A stretch of DNA of 64,000 nucleotides from Arthrobacter sp. S39 (lineage in GTDB: Bacteria > Actinomycetota > Actinomycetes > Actinomycetales > Micrococcaceae), in the NCBI RefSeq assembly GCF_004320525.1, contig NZ_SIHX01000014.1, forward strand, positions 28,737 through 92,736, read 5' to 3'. Below are positions 8,542 to 17,213 of this stretch, in pieces. The position numbers and the translations under genes were made by a program. Below the pieces are notes generated by a model that ran no database searches, was not told the origin of the DNA, and saw only the letters and a program-made list of their open reading frames with translations. Position 1 is the first letter of the stretch; each line of letters opens with the position of its first letter.

Positions 8542-9327
8542 TTAGCCGGCGATCCGGACCTTCCCGGTCCGCTCGCCCAGGATCCGCTGGGCTTCGGCGC
8601 TGAGGCCGGCATCGCTGATGACCTCGTCCGCCTCGTCCAGGGCCGCGATGGTGCTGATGCCCAGCATGCCCCACTTGGTGTGGTCCGCCAGCACGACGAC
8701 GTTGCGCGCCGCTGCCACAAAGGCACGGTCCGTCTCGGCCTCCAGCAGGTTGGGGGTGGTGAATCCGGCGTCGGCGTCCATGCCGTGCACGCCCAGGAAC
8801 AGCACGTCCAGGTGCAGCTGCTTCAAGGCCGCCGTCGCAATGGGTCCAACCAGGGCGTCCGACGGCGTGCGTTCGCCGCCGATGAGGATCACCGTGGATC
8901 CGTACCTGCCTGAACCGGCCGAGGCGCCGTGATGGAAAAGATCGGCGATGCGCACCGAGTTGGTGACCACGGTGATCCGCGGACCGTTGACCAGTTCCTT
9001 GGCCAGAGCCCACGTGGTGGTCCCGGCGCTGAGCCCCACGGCCATGCCTTCGTGTACCAGTCCGGCCGCCTCCAGAGCGATCGCCTTCTTCTCGGCAGTC
9101 AGCTGGGTGGACTTGAGCTCGAAGCCCGGTTCGTGAGTGCTGACGTCGCCGGGGATTTTGGCACCGCCATGGATGCGCTCCAGCCGGCCGCCTTCCTCCA
9201 GCAATTCAATGTCCCGGCGCACGGTCATCAGCGAAACACCCAACTGCTGCGCCAAGTCGGACACACGAACAACCCGCTCGCGCTGGACAGCATCCACAAT
9301 CGCCTGATGACGTGCAGCGGGGAGCAT
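8542..9327 (-). CDS. DeoR family transcriptional regulator
   Basis: 261-aa regulator with an N-terminal winged helix-turn-helix (VRVSDLAQQLGVSLMTVRRD, then ELLEEGGRLERIHGG) and a DeoRC sugar-phosphate sensor domain containing GLSAGTTTWALAKEL and VVLADHTKWG. Family members respond to phosphorylated sugars. It converges on the LacI gene with an 18-bp gap. No sugar kinase or target operon directly adjoins it, so its regulon cannot be told from the window. The ATG at 9327 has an AAGGAAT stretch about 12 nt upstream. Confidence 0.9.
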   Translation of the reverse strand: MLPAARHQAIVDAVQRERVVRVSDLAQQLGVSLMTVRRDIELLEEGGRLERIHGGAKIPGDVSTHEPGFELKSTQLTAEKKAIALEAAGLVHEGMAVGLSAGTTTWALAKELVNGPRITVVTNSVRIADLFHHGASAGSGRYGSTVILIGGERTPSDALVGPIATAALKQLHLDVLFLGVHGMDADAGFTTPNLLEAETDRAFVAAARNVVVLADHTKWGMLGISTIAALDEADEVISDAGLSAEAQRILGERTGKVRIAG

Positions 9328-9413
9328 CTAAAACATTCCTTAAAGCCAGCGGACAGGGGCTGCACCAAGTCTAGGGGCATCGCACCCGGCATGCGGCGAT
9401 TGAGGCACTAGGC

Positions 9414-9488
9414 AGGGAAGGTCGGTTATCCGGAAGCGTGCGTCAGAGCGAGGTACGAGCAGCACGCGGAGGATGACCGACCTTCCCT
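9414..9488 (-). terminator. long two-part hairpin downstream of acs
   Basis: A perfect 13-bp inverted repeat (AGGGAAGGTCGGT at 9414-9426 with its complement at 9476-9488) encloses an inner 6-bp stem (GCGTGC 9436-9441 with 9462-9467). It begins 13 bp after the acs stop and could end acs transcription. The 49-nt enclosed region is longer than in a simple intrinsic terminator and no clear U-run follows. A structured RNA or repeat remnant is possible. Confidence 0.5.
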
Positions 9489-9500
9489 GTCGGAGGAGAG

Positions 9501-11513
9501 CTACTTCCGCAGGGACGCCGCGATCTGGGCCATGACGGTGTTGTCGGCCAGGGTCGTGGCGTCGCCTACTTCGCGTCCTTCTGCGACGTCCTTGAGGAGG
9601 CGGCGCATGATTTTGCCGGAGCGGGTTTTCGGTAGCTCCGGGACCACGAGGATGGTTTTGGGCTTGGCGATCGGGCCGATTTCCTTGCCCACGTGGTTAC
9701 GGAGGTCCTGGATGATCTGGTCGCCGGAGTCCACGGCGTCGCCGCGGAGGATGACGAACGCGACGACGGACTGGCCGGTCGTCTCGTCCGCGGCACCCAC
9801 GACGGCTGCTTCGGCCACGGACGGGTGCGACACCAGGGCGGATTCGATCTCGGTGGTGGAGAGCCGGTGCCCGGAGACGTTCATGACGTCATCCACCCGG
9901 CCCAGGAGCCAGATGTCACCGTCCTCGTCCTTCTTGGCGCCGTCGCCGGCGAAGTACATGGCCTCGAAGCGGGACCAGTAGGTGTCCTTGAAGCGTTCCG
10001 GGTCACCCCAGATGCCGCGGAGCATGGCGGGCCAGGGCTCGCGGATCACCAGGAAGCCGCCGTGGCCGTTGGGCACGGACTCGCCGAGTTCGTCGACGAC
10101 GTCCACGGCGATGCCGGGCAGCGGCACCTGGGCGGAGCCGGGTTTGGTGGCCGTGACGCCGGGGAGCGGGGCGATCATCTGGGCGCCGGTTTCGGTCTGC
10201 CACCAGGTGTCCACGATGGGTGCCTTGTTGCCGCCGATGACGTCCCGGTACCACATCCACGCCTCGGGGTTGATGGATTCGCCCACCGAACCGAGCACGC
10301 GCAGGGAGGTGAGGTCGTACTTGTCCGGGATGTCCCGGCCCCACTTCATGAACGTCCGGATCGCGGTGGGTGCGGTGTAGAGGATGGAGACCTTGTACTT
10401 CTCGATGATCTCCCACCAGCGGCCCTGGTGCGGGGAATCCGGGGTGCCTTCGTACATGACCTGGGTGGCGCCGTTGATGAGCGGGGCGTAGGCGACGTAG
10501 GAGTGGCCGGTGACCCAGCCGACGTCGGCCGTGCACCAGTAGACGTCCGTCTCGGGGTGCAGGTCGAACACGGCCTTGTGGGTGTAGGCGCCCTGGGTGA
10601 GGTAGCCGCCGGTGGTGTGCAGGATGCCCTTGGGCTTGCCGGTGGTCCCGGAGGTGTAGAGGATGAACAGCGGGTGCTCGGAGTCATGCCCGACGGCGGT
10701 GTGCTGGGTGGAGGCGGCCCCGACGGTGTCGTCCCACCACTGGTCCCGGCCTTCGTGCCAGTCCACGTCCTGGCCGTTGCGCTTGACCACCACAACGTTC
10801 TGGACCGTGTGCCCGCCTTCGCGGGAGAGGGCGTCGTCGACGGCGGTTTTCAGGGCGCTGGGCTTGCCGCGGCGGTAGGTGCCGTCGGCGGTGACCACCA
10901 GCTTGGCTTCGGCGTCGTCGATCCGGGAGCGCAGGGCGTCCGCGGAGAACCCGCCGAACACCACGGAGTGCACGGCCCCGATGCGGGCGCAGGCCAGCAG
11001 CGTGATCACCGCTTCCGGGATCATGGGCAGGTAGACGGCCACCCGGTCGCCCTTGGCGACGCCGAGGGATTCGAAGGCGTTGGCGGCCTTCTTCACTTCC
11101 TCGGTGAGCTGGGCGTAGGTGTAGGTGCGGGTGTCGCCGGGTTCGCCTTCGAAGTAGATGGCCACCCGGTCCCCGAGACCGTTCTCGACGTGCCGGTCCA
11201 GGGCGTTGTAGGCGGCGTTGACCTCGCCGCCGACGAACCATTTCGCGAACGGCGGGTTGGACCAGTCCAGGGCCTGGGTGAAGTCCTTGGACCAGGTGAG
11301 CAGTTCACGGGCCTGCCGGGCCCAGAACGCGGGACGGTCGGCGTCGGCCTCCGCATAGTCGGCTGCTGTGACGACGGCGTCGGCAGCGAACTCGGGGGTC
11401 GGCGCAAACTTGCGGTTCTCGTGCAGCAGGTTTTCGAAGGCGTCGCCCTGCGCCTCGCCCTGCACGGAAGCTGCGGGAGCGGTGGCGGTGGAGCCGGGAG
11501 TGTCCTGGGACAT
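9501..11513 (-). CDS. acs: acetyl-CoA synthetase (AMP-forming)
   Basis: Activates acetate to acetyl-CoA through acetyl-AMP (cytoplasm). 670 aa, typical for Acs. Visible are the P-loop YTSGTTGKPKG, the WWQTETGAQM motif, the adenylate hinge VSGHRLSTTEIESAL, and the C-terminal PKTRSGKIMRR whose Lys is the conserved acetylation-regulated residue. Start set at 11513 because GAGG lies 7 nt upstream. In-frame ATG codons at 11525-11528 lack a ribosome site. It is monocistronic and ends at the hairpin at 9414-9488. Confidence 0.96.
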   Translation of the reverse strand: MSQDTPGSTATAPAASVQGEAQGDAFENLLHENRKFAPTPEFAADAVVTAADYAEADADRPAFWARQARELLTWSKDFTQALDWSNPPFAKWFVGGEVNAAYNALDRHVENGLGDRVAIYFEGEPGDTRTYTYAQLTEEVKKAANAFESLGVAKGDRVAVYLPMIPEAVITLLACARIGAVHSVVFGGFSADALRSRIDDAEAKLVVTADGTYRRGKPSALKTAVDDALSREGGHTVQNVVVVKRNGQDVDWHEGRDQWWDDTVGAASTQHTAVGHDSEHPLFILYTSGTTGKPKGILHTTGGYLTQGAYTHKAVFDLHPETDVYWCTADVGWVTGHSYVAYAPLINGATQVMYEGTPDSPHQGRWWEIIEKYKVSILYTAPTAIRTFMKWGRDIPDKYDLTSLRVLGSVGESINPEAWMWYRDVIGGNKAPIVDTWWQTETGAQMIAPLPGVTATKPGSAQVPLPGIAVDVVDELGESVPNGHGGFLVIREPWPAMLRGIWGDPERFKDTYWSRFEAMYFAGDGAKKDEDGDIWLLGRVDDVMNVSGHRLSTTEIESALVSHPSVAEAAVVGAADETTGQSVVAFVILRGDAVDSGDQIIQDLRNHVGKEIGPIAKPKTILVVPELPKTRSGKIMRRLLKDVAEGREVGDATTLADNTVMAQIAASLRK

Positions 11514-11932
11514 GGTGAACCTCATCATTCATCGATCTTTGTTGCGCGGCGTGTACCGTTGCCGGGCCGTGCCCCACCGCTTTTGCGCGGCATTGGGCAA
11601 GGGCCGATCACGGGCCTTCCGCAAAGAGCTGTTCCGAAATCAAGACTAATGCTTGAGCGGGCGGCAGTGTGCGCCCTGTCACAGAGGCGCCCGCGAGCGG
11701 CGTTTATTAAGCGGTGAATGGTTTTGCGGGCCAGCCCCGGACGCCACGCAGGCACTCCTCCGGCTAGTGATAGCCAATGCTGTTGACTAGGCTGAGATTG
11801 AATTGTGACTTTCGACGGAGCCGTCCGGCAGGGTAACCGCGTTGCGTGCGACCCGGCCGGATGGAGCTTCCAGACGGCACGCATTTTGGGACTGGAAAGT
11901 CTTTCGGTGCCGCCACGCTAAGGAGAAACAGA
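11514..11932. other. intergenic region between acs and the membrane-protein gene
   Basis: About 420 bp separating divergent genes. I see no convincing gene: in-frame sequence upstream of 11933 lacks a ribosome site and the opposite-strand reading frames are antisense noise. It should hold both promoters. TTGACT near 11777 is a possible -35 for the plus-strand gene, but no good -10 was fixed. Confidence 0.4.
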
Positions 11933-13339
11933 ATGAACCAGCAAAGCTTCGGCCAGAATTCCGGCCGTGCAACAGCGGCCGGACCTAATGGCCCGTCCGG
12001 GAGCAGCGCGGGGACAGGCCAGCCGGCGCCGGCAACAGGCAAGCCGGGCTCCCGCCACCAGGCCGTCCTGGGGCACTTCACCGTACGCGACCTCGCCGTC
12101 TTCGCCGCCACCCTCATTCTTTTCGTCACCTCCCTGCTGCCGGTCTTCCTGACCCGCTTCAATCTCTGGAATGCAGGCAACCTGTTCTTCCTGGGCCTGG
12201 GAATCGTCCTGCCGCTCATCGTCAGCGCACTGTTCGCAGCCCGCCGGCTCGCGCCCGCCACGAAGGTCCGGATCGGATCGCTGTCCATCGACCAGTTTGC
12301 GTCCGTAGTGGCGTCCTTCGCGCTGGCCTTCTTCTTCATCTCCGTGGCCGGTGACTACCACCCTGCGCTTCTTGCAGGGCTGATCGGCTCCATTGTGCTG
12401 TTTGCGGCCACCGTACTGGGCCGGTTCATTCCCTACTTCGCCAGCGACTTCGAGGGCCGCGCGGAGACCCCCGCCCATGTGGTCGCCCGTGAGTCCGCCG
12501 TTCCGCTGCCGAAACCGCACACGCCCAAGGCCCCGAAGGAATCCAAGGCCGCTGCGGCCGGCCCGGCCGTTGCCGGTGCTCATGGCGCTGCCGTGACCGG
12601 CTCCGCTGCCGGGGCGGCAGGTGTCGCCGCAGGCTCGGCCGCTGCCGCCGGTTCCGGTGCCTCCGCCAGCTTCCAGCCGGCCGGGTCGACGCCGGGAATG
12701 TCGCCTTTTGCGCCTTCCCCGCAGACTTTTGAAGAAGCCAAGCCCGCTCCTGCGGCGCAGGCCGCAGAGCCCACGCCTTCCCAGTTGCCTCAGCCCGTCC
12801 AGGACGCACAGCCGGCCGATGTGGCTAACGCGGCACCGTCCGCCCAGTCCGCGCAGCCCGCCCCGTCAGCCCCGGCTGAGGCGGCCGCCGTGTCATCGGC
12901 GCCGGAAGTATCCGAATGGCCCGCCGAGGGTGACTTTGGGCCCCCGACCCAGGCAGCCGACGTCGTGACTCCCGCCGCGGCGGCCGCAGCCGACGAAACC
13001 CCGGCAGGCAAAACCCCGGCAGCCGCGCAGGCCCGCCAGGAGCCCATCGCGGCCACCGCCGTCCACCAGCAAGTGAGGCGGGAAGAACCCATCGGCGCCA
13101 CAGTGGATCCGGCCAGCCGCCCGGAGGAATCGGACGAGCAGCCGGTCCACGAGGCCTTCTGGTTCGCCGTCGCCCAGCACCGGACCGCCGTTGACCCCCG
13201 GACAGGTGCCCCCGCCTTCGTCATTGAACCGGGCGGCTGGGTCCTGGCCCTCGAGGACCGTGGCCATGAATTCCTGGTCCAGCACACCGACGGCCGCGTG
13301 GGTGTGCTGCGCGACCTGAGCAACATCGAGCGCGGCTAG
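11933..13339 (+). CDS. membrane protein with long Ala/Pro-rich linker and conserved C-terminal domain
   Basis: 468 aa, function unknown. Start ATG 11933 follows AAGGAGA by 5-6 nt. A short Gly/Ala/Gln-rich leader precedes four hydrophobic helices (about residues 45-175, e.g. LAVFAATLILFVTSLLPVFL). A low-complexity Ala/Pro/Gln segment of about 200 residues follows, with motifs AQPA and PSAQSAQPAPSAPA. The last 60 or so residues regain normal composition (FWFAVAQHRTAVDPRTG to the end) and look like a small folded domain. The layout suggests a membrane anchor displaying a soluble domain on a flexible tether. It directly precedes nth (8-bp gap). Confidence 0.85.
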   Translation: MNQQSFGQNSGRATAAGPNGPSGSSAGTGQPAPATGKPGSRHQAVLGHFTVRDLAVFAATLILFVTSLLPVFLTRFNLWNAGNLFFLGLGIVLPLIVSALFAARRLAPATKVRIGSLSIDQFASVVASFALAFFFISVAGDYHPALLAGLIGSIVLFAATVLGRFIPYFASDFEGRAETPAHVVARESAVPLPKPHTPKAPKESKAAAAGPAVAGAHGAAVTGSAAGAAGVAAGSAAAAGSGASASFQPAGSTPGMSPFAPSPQTFEEAKPAPAAQAAEPTPSQLPQPVQDAQPADVANAAPSAQSAQPAPSAPAEAAAVSSAPEVSEWPAEGDFGPPTQAADVVTPAAAAAADETPAGKTPAAAQARQEPIAATAVHQQVRREEPIGATVDPASRPEESDEQPVHEAFWFAVAQHRTAVDPRTGAPAFVIEPGGWVLALEDRGHEFLVQHTDGRVGVLRDLSNIERG

Positions 13340-13347
13340 CCGGGCCG

Positions 13348-14238
13348 GTGGCCACGTCACGAACTCCGAGGACGGGCGCGGCCCGGACTGCCGGAGCAGC
13401 CGCACCTGCGGGAGCCACATCCCGGGCGGCAGCAGCCGCGCCCGGTCCCAGGGTTTCCTCCGAGTCCCTGCTGGCCCTGAAGCGGCGTGCGCGGCGCATC
13501 AGCAAGGCCCTCGCGGAGAAGTACCCGTACGCCCATGCCGAGCTCGATTTCCGGAGCCCGTTTGAGCTGCTGGTGGCCACCGTCCTGTCCGCTCAGACCA
13601 CCGACGTCACCGTCAACCAGATCACGCCTCTGCTGTTCGCGCGGTACCCCGACGCCCGCGCGATGGCCGAGGCCGACCCCTCCGCGATGGAAGAAATCAT
13701 CAAACCGACCGGGTTCTTCCGGGCCAAAACCCGGAGCCTGATCGCTTTGGGCACGCGGCTGGTGGACGAATACAACGGTGTGGTGCCCGGCAGGCTTGAG
13801 GACCTGGTGACCCTGCCGGGGGTGGGCCGCAAAACGGCGAACGTGGTGCTGGGCAACGCCTTCGGCGTCCCCGGGATCACGGTGGACACTCATTTCGGGC
13901 GGCTGGCGCGCCGCTTCGGCTGGACCCTGTCCGAGGATCCCGTCCAGATCGAGTTCGACGTCGCCGAGCTGTTCGAGCCACGCGACTGGACCATGCTCTC
14001 GCACCGGGTGGTGTTCCACGGGCGGCGGGTCTGCCATTCCCGGAAGCCTGCCTGCGGCGCCTGTCCGGTGGCAAACTGGTGCCCCAGCTACGGACTGGGC
14101 GAGACCGATCCCGCCAAGGCCGCCAAACTGCTGAAATACGAGCTCGCTCCCGGCAGCGAACCGCTCCTCGCCCAGTTGCTGGCCGAGACGGACCGCGCCG
14201 CGGAAATCCGGATTGAATCACAGAAGCGGGTTCCGTGA
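13348..14238 (+). CDS. nth: endonuclease III (DNA glycosylase/AP lyase)
   Basis: Base-excision repair enzyme that removes oxidised pyrimidines and cleaves abasic sites. 296 aa including an Ala/Arg-rich N-terminal extension of about 45 residues, common in Actinobacteria. The helix-hairpin-helix LPGVGRKTANVVLGN contains the catalytic Lys, and ITVDTHFGRLARR the catalytic Asp. The [4Fe-4S] cluster loop is C-X6-C-X2-C-X5-C (CHSRKPACGACPVANWC). Start is GTG 13348. It overlaps the Nudix gene by 4 bp (GTGA), so the two are translationally coupled. Confidence 0.94.
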   Translation: MATSRTPRTGAARTAGAAAPAGATSRAAAAAPGPRVSSESLLALKRRARRISKALAEKYPYAHAELDFRSPFELLVATVLSAQTTDVTVNQITPLLFARYPDARAMAEADPSAMEEIIKPTGFFRAKTRSLIALGTRLVDEYNGVVPGRLEDLVTLPGVGRKTANVVLGNAFGVPGITVDTHFGRLARRFGWTLSEDPVQIEFDVAELFEPRDWTMLSHRVVFHGRRVCHSRKPACGACPVANWCPSYGLGETDPAKAAKLLKYELAPGSEPLLAQLLAETDRAAEIRIESQKRVP

Positions 14239-14912
14239 GCGCCCGTCAGGACCTGCTCGACCTCGTACAGAGGACAGAATCCGGCAACGCCCCCGAGCCC
14301 GATGCCCTCTGGGCGGCGCTGACCGTGGACGAGAGCATCGCCCGCCGGGCCGCCGTACTGATGCTCTTTGGTGTCCTGGACACCGTCCCCGCCTCATCCG
14401 GCAAGCCGCTCGCCCCCGCAGACCTGGACGTCCTGCTGCTGGAGCGTGCGCACACGCTGGAGTCACACCCCGGCCAGGTCGCCTTTCCGGGTGGCAGCAT
14501 CGATCCCGGCGAAACACCCGTGGCTGCCGCGCTGCGCGAAGCTGAGGAAGAAACCGGGCTGGACTCCGGCGGAGTGGAGGTCCTGGGCACGCTCCAGGAA
14601 CTCGGGCTGGCCCGCAGCAACTTCCTGGTGACGCCCGTGCTGGGCTGGTGGGCCTCGCCGTCGCCGGTGCGGGTGGTGGACTACGGCGAATCCGCGCAGG
14701 TTTTCCGGATACCGGTCCGTGACCTGCTGGACCCGGACAACCGGGTCATGTCCACGGTCAGCCGGGGCGGGCGGACGTTCAACAGCCCTGCCTTTACCGT
14801 CAACGGGGTAGTAGTCTGGGGCTTCACGGGCATTGTGCTCACCGGGCTTTTTGAACAACTGGGCTGGGCCGTGCCCTGGGACCGGTCCCGCCTGCATGAG
14901 ATCAGTATCTGA
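14235..14912 (+). CDS. Nudix hydrolase, CoA pyrophosphatase type
   Basis: 225 aa. The Nudix box fits GX5EX7REUXEEXGU: it starts GSIDPGETP and ends REAEEETGL, with Mg2+-binding Glu residues. The preceding HPGQVAFPGG is the NuCoA signature, so hydrolysis of CoA or its derivatives is the likely activity. GTG start at 14235 lies inside the nth stop. Substrate was inferred from motif, not measured. Confidence 0.88.
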   Translation: MSARQDLLDLVQRTESGNAPEPDALWAALTVDESIARRAAVLMLFGVLDTVPASSGKPLAPADLDVLLLERAHTLESHPGQVAFPGGSIDPGETPVAAALREAEEETGLDSGGVEVLGTLQELGLARSNFLVTPVLGWWASPSPVRVVDYGESAQVFRIPVRDLLDPDNRVMSTVSRGGRTFNSPAFTVNGVVVWGFTGIVLTGLFEQLGWAVPWDRSRLHEISI

Positions 14913-14927
14913 CCGGCGCCGGGTAGA

Positions 14928-15122
14928 TCAGGACTGCGGCTGCTGCCGAAGATCCACCACTACTCCTGTGGCCGCGTTTTCGCGCACGGCCTTAATTCCC
15001 TCGATCAAGGTTTTTACGCACTTGAAATTTGGCGAAACCGCCACGATGTTGCCGTCAGCGTCGGTGAGCCGGAGCCTGTAGGCCTCGTCACCCACGCGGT
15101 GTATTTCGAACCTGCCCGCCAT
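14928..15122 (-). CDS. YegP/DUF1508 family small protein
   Basis: 64-aa protein beginning MAGRFEIHRVGDEAYRLRL and containing DGNIVAVSPNFKC, the single-repeat DUF1508 (YegP-like) fold. Function is unknown. The start ATG at 15122 is fixed by GGGGAGG 8 nt upstream; an open frame continues to 15446 but is not coding in character. It is convergent with the Nudix gene. Confidence 0.82.
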   Translation of the reverse strand: MAGRFEIHRVGDEAYRLRLTDADGNIVAVSPNFKCVKTLIEGIKAVRENAATGVVVDLRQQPQS

Positions 15123-15328
15123 GTGCCGGACCTCCCCTGGGTATGCATCTTTGCATGTAGTGCTTGACCCGCTTCTTGAGTCAGTTAATTGACTGTAACG
15201 CCGCTCACAGGCGCCCTGCCAGCTACTCCCGGGTAGGTTACTTTGCGGGGCGCACCGTGTCGGTCCACCGGCTTGTGACTGGAGGAGACGCCGCCGGATC
15301 GATAGGGTGCCGAGCCCGATTTGGGCCG

Positions 15329-17047
15329 CTATTTGGCGTTGTCGTACGAGTCCACCACGGCCACGCTGACGGGGAATTCCACCGGGATCCGGCCGAACAG
15401 CAGCTCCTTGGCCGCACTGGCAGCATCTTCGATCGCCACGATGCACGCGTCAACCTGCGGTTCCGGCGCGTGGACCATCACTTCGTCGTGGAGGAAGAAT
15501 ACAAGCTCTGGACGGCCGGTACCTTCCGCGCGCATGGCCCGGAGCCGCCGTCGTAATTCCGCGAGCCAGCACGCCGCCCAGTCCGCCGCCGAACCCTGCA
15601 CCACGAAGTTCCGGGTGAAACGGCCGCGGGAGCGGGCGATCGATTCGGCCCGGCGCTGCTCCTCGGCCGTGGTGGACTGCTGGCTCTGGTACCACTGACG
15701 TGACGGCGGCGGGCTGCTGCGGCCCAGCCGGGTGGTGACGGTGCCGCCGGCCTCCCCGTCGCGCGCGGCCTGTTCCACGAAGCCCACGGCGCGCGGGTAC
15801 GTCTTGGCCAGCTGCGGCATCAGGCGGCCGGATTCGCCGGTGGTGGCACCGTAGATGGCGCCGAGGAGGGCCACCTTGGCCTTGGCACGGTCGCCGCCGA
15901 AGCCCTGGGCGGCGATGCCGGCGTACAGGTCCTTGTCCCGCGCAGCTTCGGCCATTTTGGTGTCCTGTGCCAGTGCCACCAGGACGCGGGGCTCCAGCTG
16001 GGAGGCGTCCGCGACGATGAGCTTGTAGCCCGGATCTGCGTGCACGGCGCCCCGGATCTGGCGCGGAATCTGCAGCGCCCCGCCGCCGCGCGATGCCCAG
16101 CGGCCCGAGACGACGCCGCCCACCACGTACTCCGGGCGGAACCGTCCGTTGTGCACCCACGCATCCAGCCATGCCCAGCCGTTGGCAGTGTGCAGGCGGG
16201 AGAGTTTTTTATAGGCGAGGAGCGGTTCGATGGCGGGATGGCTGGACTCCTTCAGCTCCCACTGCCTGGTGGTCTTCACCTCGATGCCGTTGCGGTGCAG
16301 GGCGCGCATCAGTTCCTGAGGTGAATCGGGGTTCAGCCCGGGTGAGCTGAGCAGGGCCCGCAGTTCGGTGTTCAGGGCCTCGAGCTTTGCCGGACGGTGG
16401 CCGGACGGCGGGCGCGGTCCCAGGTAGTCGGCGAGGATTTCCTCGTGCAGGTCCTCCCGCCAGGGGACGCCGGCATGCTGCATTTCGGCGGCGATCATGG
16501 CTGCGGCCGATTCGGCGGCGAGGAGCAGCTGGAGCCGTTTGGGGCGGTTCTCCCCGGGGCTCGCCGCCGCCAGGGCCACCTGTTGTGCGGCGTATTCGGC
16601 CCGAAGTTCCTCGGGCGTGTAGCGGGGCGCTGTCCCGTGGCCCGGATCCTCGAAGAGTGCGCCCTGCTCGGCGGGCGGTGCGGGCGGCTGCAGTGCGCGC
16701 GGCGGCTGAAGGTCCTCATCCAGCGTGATCTTGTCAGCAGTCCGCGCGTAGTCGGTGTGAGCTGTGAACTCGGCACAGGCGAGGATATTGCCGCAGAGGC
16801 TCAGGTCATAGCAGCGGTCCAGTTCGATTCCTGCGGCCAGCAGTGACGGGTACCAGTCCTGGGTGCGGTGCCAGATCCAGCGCGGCGGCGGGCCGCCGTT
16901 CGGCCGGCTTTCCAGATTGCGTACGACGGCGGCAAGCTCGCCCGCGCTGACCACGCGCGGTTCCGGGGTGTTGGAGTGGGGGTCTCCGGCCTGGGTGAGT
17001 TCCTGGAGAGCTGCGCCCTGGGGATGGGCGGCGAGCAGCAGGTACAT
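15329..17047 (-). CDS. stand-alone family A DNA polymerase with degenerate 3'-5' exonuclease-like N-terminus
   Basis: 572 aa, shorter than DNA polymerase I because the 5' nuclease domain is missing. Polymerase motif A is ADASQLEPRVLVAL, motif B fits RxxxKxxxxxxxYG (RAKAKVALLGAIYG), and motif C is FFLHDEVMVHAPE with His-Asp-Glu. The N-terminal 190 or so residues match the position of a 3'-5' exonuclease, but I see no clear DxE motif, so proofreading may be lost. Start MYLLLAAHP at 17047; upstream in-frame residues are Pro/Gly-rich and unlikely to be coding. CAGAAT lies 6 nt before the ATG. Such genes are annotated in Actinobacteria as bifunctional exonuclease/polymerase. A repair role is plausible. 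Confidence 0.87.
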   Translation of the reverse strand: MYLLLAAHPQGAALQELTQAGDPHSNTPEPRVVSAGELAAVVRNLESRPNGGPPPRWIWHRTQDWYPSLLAAGIELDRCYDLSLCGNILACAEFTAHTDYARTADKITLDEDLQPPRALQPPAPPAEQGALFEDPGHGTAPRYTPEELRAEYAAQQVALAAASPGENRPKRLQLLLAAESAAAMIAAEMQHAGVPWREDLHEEILADYLGPRPPSGHRPAKLEALNTELRALLSSPGLNPDSPQELMRALHRNGIEVKTTRQWELKESSHPAIEPLLAYKKLSRLHTANGWAWLDAWVHNGRFRPEYVVGGVVSGRWASRGGGALQIPRQIRGAVHADPGYKLIVADASQLEPRVLVALAQDTKMAEAARDKDLYAGIAAQGFGGDRAKAKVALLGAIYGATTGESGRLMPQLAKTYPRAVGFVEQAARDGEAGGTVTTRLGRSSPPPSRQWYQSQQSTTAEEQRRAESIARSRGRFTRNFVVQGSAADWAACWLAELRRRLRAMRAEGTGRPELVFFLHDEVMVHAPEPQVDACIVAIEDAASAAKELLFGRIPVEFPVSVAVVDSYDNAK

Positions 17048-17213
17048 ACGACAATTCTGCCCTGTCGCAGGGGTGGGCTTGTGCGGGTGGGCGCCGGGCG
17101 GGGCGGCTCCGGGCTGTCCTCCACGCACATTGTCATCCCGTGGTTGCCCGACTTTGTCCACATAGGACTGTTCACGGCTTACGGCTGCCCCCGCGGCGGG
17201 TCAGTGTTGACCT

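Noticed and set aside
9693..11717. 674-codon plus-strand open frame
   Set aside because: Antisense to acs; valine/glycine-rich with no family features.
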